In this document: positions 32,793-35,114 of the stretch, one piece after another | Position numbering within the stretch: position 1 is the stretch's first letter | Layout of the letters: every line of letters begins with the position of its first letter | NCBI GenBank assembly: GCA_003695705.1 | Contig: RFHU01000124.1 | Coordinates: 1-35,114, forward strand | DNA from: Planctomycetota bacterium | GTDB taxonomy: Bacteria > Planctomycetota > J058 | DNA: 35,114 bases | Direction of reading: 5' to 3' | Notes under the pieces: generated by a model | The model's database searches: none | What the model was told of the DNA's origin: nothing | The model's input: only the letters and a program-made list of their open reading frames with translations | Made by a program: the position numbers and the translations under genes

Positions 32793-33763
32793 CGCGGGCC
32801 TCCGCGGCGCGCGAGCCGCCGCAAGGCCTCGAGCCGGAGGAGGGGGAGCATGATCTCGTGGTGCCCGGTGAGCGCGATCCCGCGCTCCACCGGGCGGTCG
32901 AGGACGTTCCGCGTGGGGCGGTAGTGCTGCAGCATGTCGAGGTTGGCGGCGGTGACGCCCGAGACTTCGTGGCCGAGGTTGCGGGCTACGGCCACGCACT
33001 TGAGGAAAACCTCGGGGAGCACCACCGCGCTGCCGACGTTCACGTAGACTCCGCCCGTGAGGTCGGCGATGACCGCCGCCAAGCGGCGGAAGTCGATGTG
33101 CGTCGCGGCGCCGATGGCCGCGCCGTCGGCGCCGGGGACCGCGTGGACGGTGTCGGTCCCGAGCGCCACGTGCACGGTGACCTCGGCCCCCAGCTCGGTG
33201 GCGCGGAGGACGAGGCTCTGGTCGCGATGCGGGTAGTCGCCACCGGCGAGCTCTTCGGCGAGGGCGCGACCGAGCCCGCGCTCGTCTTGGGCGCCGCGCG
33301 CGAACACGCGCGCGAAGACCTCCGCCGTCTCGCCGACCATGCCGAAGCGCCCGTCGACGATGGTCTCGGTGACCTTCTCGCTCGTTTTGCCGATCAGCGC
33401 CACCTCGGTGTCGTGAATCGCCGCCGAGCCGTTGAGCGCCAGGTCGGTGACGAGCCCGCGCTCGATCATGTCGGCCAGCAATGGGCCCAGGCCGACCTTG
33501 ACGACGTGCCCGCCGAGGCCGAAGAGCACGCGGCGCCCCGCGGCGCGGGCCGTGGCAATGGCCTCCGCCAGTTCGCGCAGGCGGTCGGCGGCGAGGAAGC
33601 CGGGGAGGCTGTCGAGGAGCTCGCCCGCGCTGGCGTCGGGTTCCACGGGACGGGCGAAGCGCTCGCGGGAGACGAGATGCTCCCGCTCGCGGATCGAGTA
33701 GGTGCGGACCCCCTCCAGGTCGAGCGGGACCACGCGGGTCGGGGGGAGCTCAGGCAACGCCAC
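32789..33763 (-). CDS. Conserved protein of unknown function, possibly deoxyhypusine-synthase-like fold
   Basis: A 324-residue protein between lpxK and hldE, overlapping both (14 bases and 4 bases), so it is almost certainly part of the envelope pathway or coordinately made with it. Recognisable blocks are VLFGLGGHVVKVGLGPLLAD, LNGSAAIHDTEVALIG, RFGMVGETAEVFA, GGVYVNVGSAVVLPEVFLK and the C-terminal LTGHHEIMLPLL. The alternating strand-helix pattern with glycine loops and NGSAAIHDTE recalls the NAD-binding region of deoxyhypusine synthase, but its catalytic lysine motif is not evident. I recall similar proteins annotated only as hypothetical. GTG at 33763 follows AGAAGAGGAA closely. Bacteria have no eIF5A, so spermidine transfer to a known target is unlikely. 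Confidence 0.7.
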   Translation of the reverse strand: MALPELPPTRVVPLDLEGVRTYSIREREHLVSRERFARPVEPDASAGELLDSLPGFLAADRLRELAEAIATARAAGRRVLFGLGGHVVKVGLGPLLADMIERGLVTDLALNGSAAIHDTEVALIGKTSEKVTETIVDGRFGMVGETAEVFARVFARGAQDERGLGRALAEELAGGDYPHRDQSLVLRATELGAEVTVHVALGTDTVHAVPGADGAAIGAATHIDFRRLAAVIADLTGGVYVNVGSAVVLPEVFLKCVAVARNLGHEVSGVTAANLDMLQHYRPTRNVLDRPVERGIALTGHHEIMLPLLRLEALRRLARRGGPR

Positions 33764-34844
33764 GTTCCTCTTCTCGGAGCCGCGCGAGCAGCTCGTTCAG
33801 GGTTTCCTCGGGCTCGACGTCCACCTCGACTTCGAGGGCCAGCCAGGTTACCTCAGAAGGCTGCGCCAGCAGAGGGCGAAGCTTGACCGCGTCCTTGGCG
33901 GTGACCACCACGCGGCCCACCGCACGCTCCCGCGCGAGGCGCTCGAGCCCGTCGACGTCGGCGGCGGTGTAGGCGTGGTGGTCGGGCAGCGCCACGAGCT
34001 GCGAAATGCGTGCCCCGAGCTGCGCCAAGGTCGCCGCAAAGGCGGAGGGGTTGCCGATGCCGCAGGCCGCGAGCACGGCCTGGCCGGCGAGCAGCTCCGG
34101 CTCCTCGCCCGGCGAAGGCGCGCCGGCGGGCCCCGCGAGCAGCTCCACGCGGGTGGGGCGCGTGCGCGTGCGCAGCAGCGGGCCGGCGTAGCCGGTCGCC
34201 CGCACCTCCTCCTCGAGGCGCCGCAGCTCGCTGGGGCCCACGAGCTCGGCGCGGCTGAGGAACACGGCGCTGGCGCGGCGGAGGGCCGCGGGGGGCTCGC
34301 GCAGGAGTCCGCGCGGCAGGAGGACGCGGGGGGGAAAGCCCCAGGGCTCGGTGGCGTCGACGAGCACGAAGTCCAGGTCCCGGGCCAGACGGCGGTGCTG
34401 GAAGCCGTCGTCGAGGAGCGCGACGGTGGCGCCGCGGGCGCGGGCCGCGGCAGCTCCCGCGACGCGGTCGCGGCCCGCGACGATCTCGACCTCAGGGACG
34501 GCCGCGGCAATGAGGCGGAGCTCGTCGTTGAGTTCCCCGTCGCGCTCGGCGCCGTAGCCGCGCGCAAGGACGGCGACGCGCTCCCCGCGGTCGCGGAGCC
34601 TGCGCGCCAATGCGATGACCAGCGGCGTCTTGCCCGTGCCGCCCGCCGTGAGGTTCCCCACGCTGACGACGGGAAGCGCTGCCCGGCGCGCGCGCAGAAG
34701 GCCGAGGGAGTAGGCCGCCGCGCGAAGCGCGACGGCGCCGCGGAAGGGGAGAGAGGCGGCCGAGAGCAGCCCGCGCGCCGCCCCGGCCACACAGCCGCGG
34801 CGCTCGCCGCGGATCAGGGCGTGGAAGCTGCGCGCGTCGCTCAC
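33750..34844 (-). CDS. lpxK: Tetraacyldisaccharide 4'-kinase (lipid A)
   Basis: A 364-residue kinase that phosphorylates the 4' position of the tetraacylated lipid A disaccharide at the inner-membrane cytoplasmic face. The P-loop is [11 protein letters not shown] (63-73), followed by [10 protein letters not shown], the conserved metal/acceptor segment [21 protein letters not shown], and later [20 protein letters not shown] and [11 protein letters not shown]. An N-terminal hydrophobic, basic helix (about 18-50) fits membrane association. Length is near the usual 320-360. GTG at 34844 is chosen for its spacing to TAGGAT and the usual [13 protein letters not shown]-terminus; an upstream start would add 61 unconserved residues. 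It begins the operon lpxK - unknown - hldE. Presence of lpxK implies true lipid A and an LPS outer membrane. Confidence 0.94.
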   Translation of the reverse strand: MSDARSFHALIRGERRGCVAGAARGLLSAASLPFRGAVALRAAAYSLGLLRARRAALPVVSVGNLTAGGTGKTPLVIALARRLRDRGERVAVLARGYGAERDGELNDELRLIAAAVPEVEIVAGRDRVAGAAAARARGATVALLDDGFQHRRLARDLDFVLVDATEPWGFPPRVLLPRGLLREPPAALRRASAVFLSRAELVGPSELRRLEEEVRATGYAGPLLRTRTRPTRVELLAGPAGAPSPGEEPELLAGQAVLAACGIGNPSAFAATLAQLGARISQLVALPDHHAYTAADVDGLERLARERAVGRVVVTAKDAVKLRPLLAQPSEVTWLALEVEVDVEPEETLNELLARLREEERGVA

Positions 34845-34858
34845 GGGCGGGCATCCTA
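34845..34858 (-). promoter_or_regulatory. -10 hexamer upstream of lpxK
   Basis: Read on the minus strand, TAGGAT (34858-34853) lies 8 bases before the GTG at 34844. No ribosome-binding site lies between them. It would drive the lpxK-hldE operon as a leaderless or near-leaderless transcript. Confidence 0.4.
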
Positions 34859-34953
34859 CGCGGAGGGGACGGCCCCGCGCAGGCCCACGGGCACGCTCTT
34901 CGCAGCCAGGCACACCTCGGCCCGCGGACGTGCGGCCGCGGGGGATCGCAGGC

Positions 34954-34982
34954 CTGCAAAGCGGAACGCGCGCTGCGACAAT
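34954..34982 (+). promoter_or_regulatory. Candidate sigma-70-type promoter of the right-edge gene
   Basis: CTGCAA (34954-34959), a 17-base spacer and GACAAT (34977-34982) lie 32 bases before ATG at 35015. The purine-rich GGCAGGAAG at 35003-35011 is its ribosome site. Confidence 0.4.
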
Positions 34983-35014
34983 GCCACCGAGCGCCGGAGG
35001 GAGGCAGGAAGACC

Positions 35015-35114
35015 ATGAGGGTTTCACCGCGCGCGTCGGGCGACCTCCGCTGCCCCTACTGCCACGACGACGTGCGCGCGGGGCCCACCTGCGCTGGCTG
35101 CGGAGCGCGCTACC
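35015..35114 (+). CDS. Partial zinc-ribbon/RING-like protein (N-terminus only)
   Basis: The gene is cut by the right edge after 33 codons. The visible part has CPYCHDDVRAGPTCAGCGAR, the same C-x2-C...C-x2-C-GAR layout as the N-terminus of the protein at 30603, with a 9-residue spacing between the first two knuckles instead of 12. The start is supported by a purine-rich ribosome site 3 bases upstream. The gene diverges from lpxK across 170 bases. Membrane segments, if any, lie outside the window. Confidence 0.6.
   Translation, partial: MRVSPRASGDLRCPYCHDDVRAGPTCAGCGARY

Noticed and set aside
33999-34843. Chance of a second gene antisense to lpxK
   Set aside because: The plus-strand frames here are long only through lack of stops and carry no motif.
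1-35114. CRISPR arrays, tRNA or rRNA genes, transposases and att sites
   Set aside because: No regularly spaced direct repeats, no cloverleaf-like sequence with a tRNA T-loop motif, and no transposase or integrase motifs were seen in either strand.

Overview
The window is about 35 kb of very GC-rich bacterial DNA, densely coding on both strands, with many GTG starts and frequent 4-base stop/start overlaps. It encodes a Gram-negative envelope: LpxK, HldE, an MsbA-like exporter, a WaaP-like kinase and several glycosyltransferases. It also carries much one- and two-component signalling, a sulfatase remnant, prokaryotic RING-type zinc-finger proteins and a pseudokinase fusion. This mix suggests Planctomycetota, with a myxobacteria-like lineage as the alternative. 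No rRNA, tRNA, CRISPR array or insertion sequence is visible, and no marker gene fixes the taxonomy.

Region 1 (1-10227) is a lipopolysaccharide/glycan locus. On the plus strand come the end of a membrane protein, a GT2 transferase, two GT4 transferases, an MsbA-like ABC exporter with a large insert and a stand-alone RfaE-type cytidylyltransferase. A minus-strand WaaP-like kinase follows. A 301-bp divergent spacer with two strong hairpins then leads to two more glycosyltransferases. A small basic protein (10282-10479) and a GC-rich hairpin close the region.

Region 2 (10594-19552) is signalling and cell wall. A membrane histidine kinase converges on, and overlaps by 244 bp, a REC-PAS-kinase-REC hybrid that is coupled to a double-receiver protein. 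Next, on the minus strand, are a secreted M23-type protein and a calcineurin-like phosphoesterase. Divergent from these is an NtrB/NtrC-like pair (PAS kinase and sigma-54 activator).

Region 3 (19608-28959) holds a class I methyltransferase, a Cdc123/D123-like ATP-grasp protein, and a 1686-residue regulator. That regulator joins a degenerate kinase domain, a STAND-type NTPase, a long TPR-like region, a sigma-54 AAA+ activator module and a winged helix. A DUF4388-TPR protein follows it. I regard the large regulator as the most unusual object in the window.

Region 4 (29003-35114) holds an OmpR-type regulator, a truncated and frameshifted sulfatase remnant, and a RING-like membrane protein. These are followed by the minus-strand operon lpxK - unknown gene - hldE (lipid A 4'-kinase and ADP-heptose synthesis). 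A second RING-like gene is cut by the right edge, so two related zinc-ribbon genes flank the lipid A/heptose operon.

A recurring feature is a TANNNT-like -10 hexamer 6-9 bases before the start codon with no good Shine-Dalgarno sequence. It is seen at about eight genes and suggests that leaderless mRNAs are common here. A smaller group of genes has the same hexamer further upstream together with a recognisable Shine-Dalgarno sequence.
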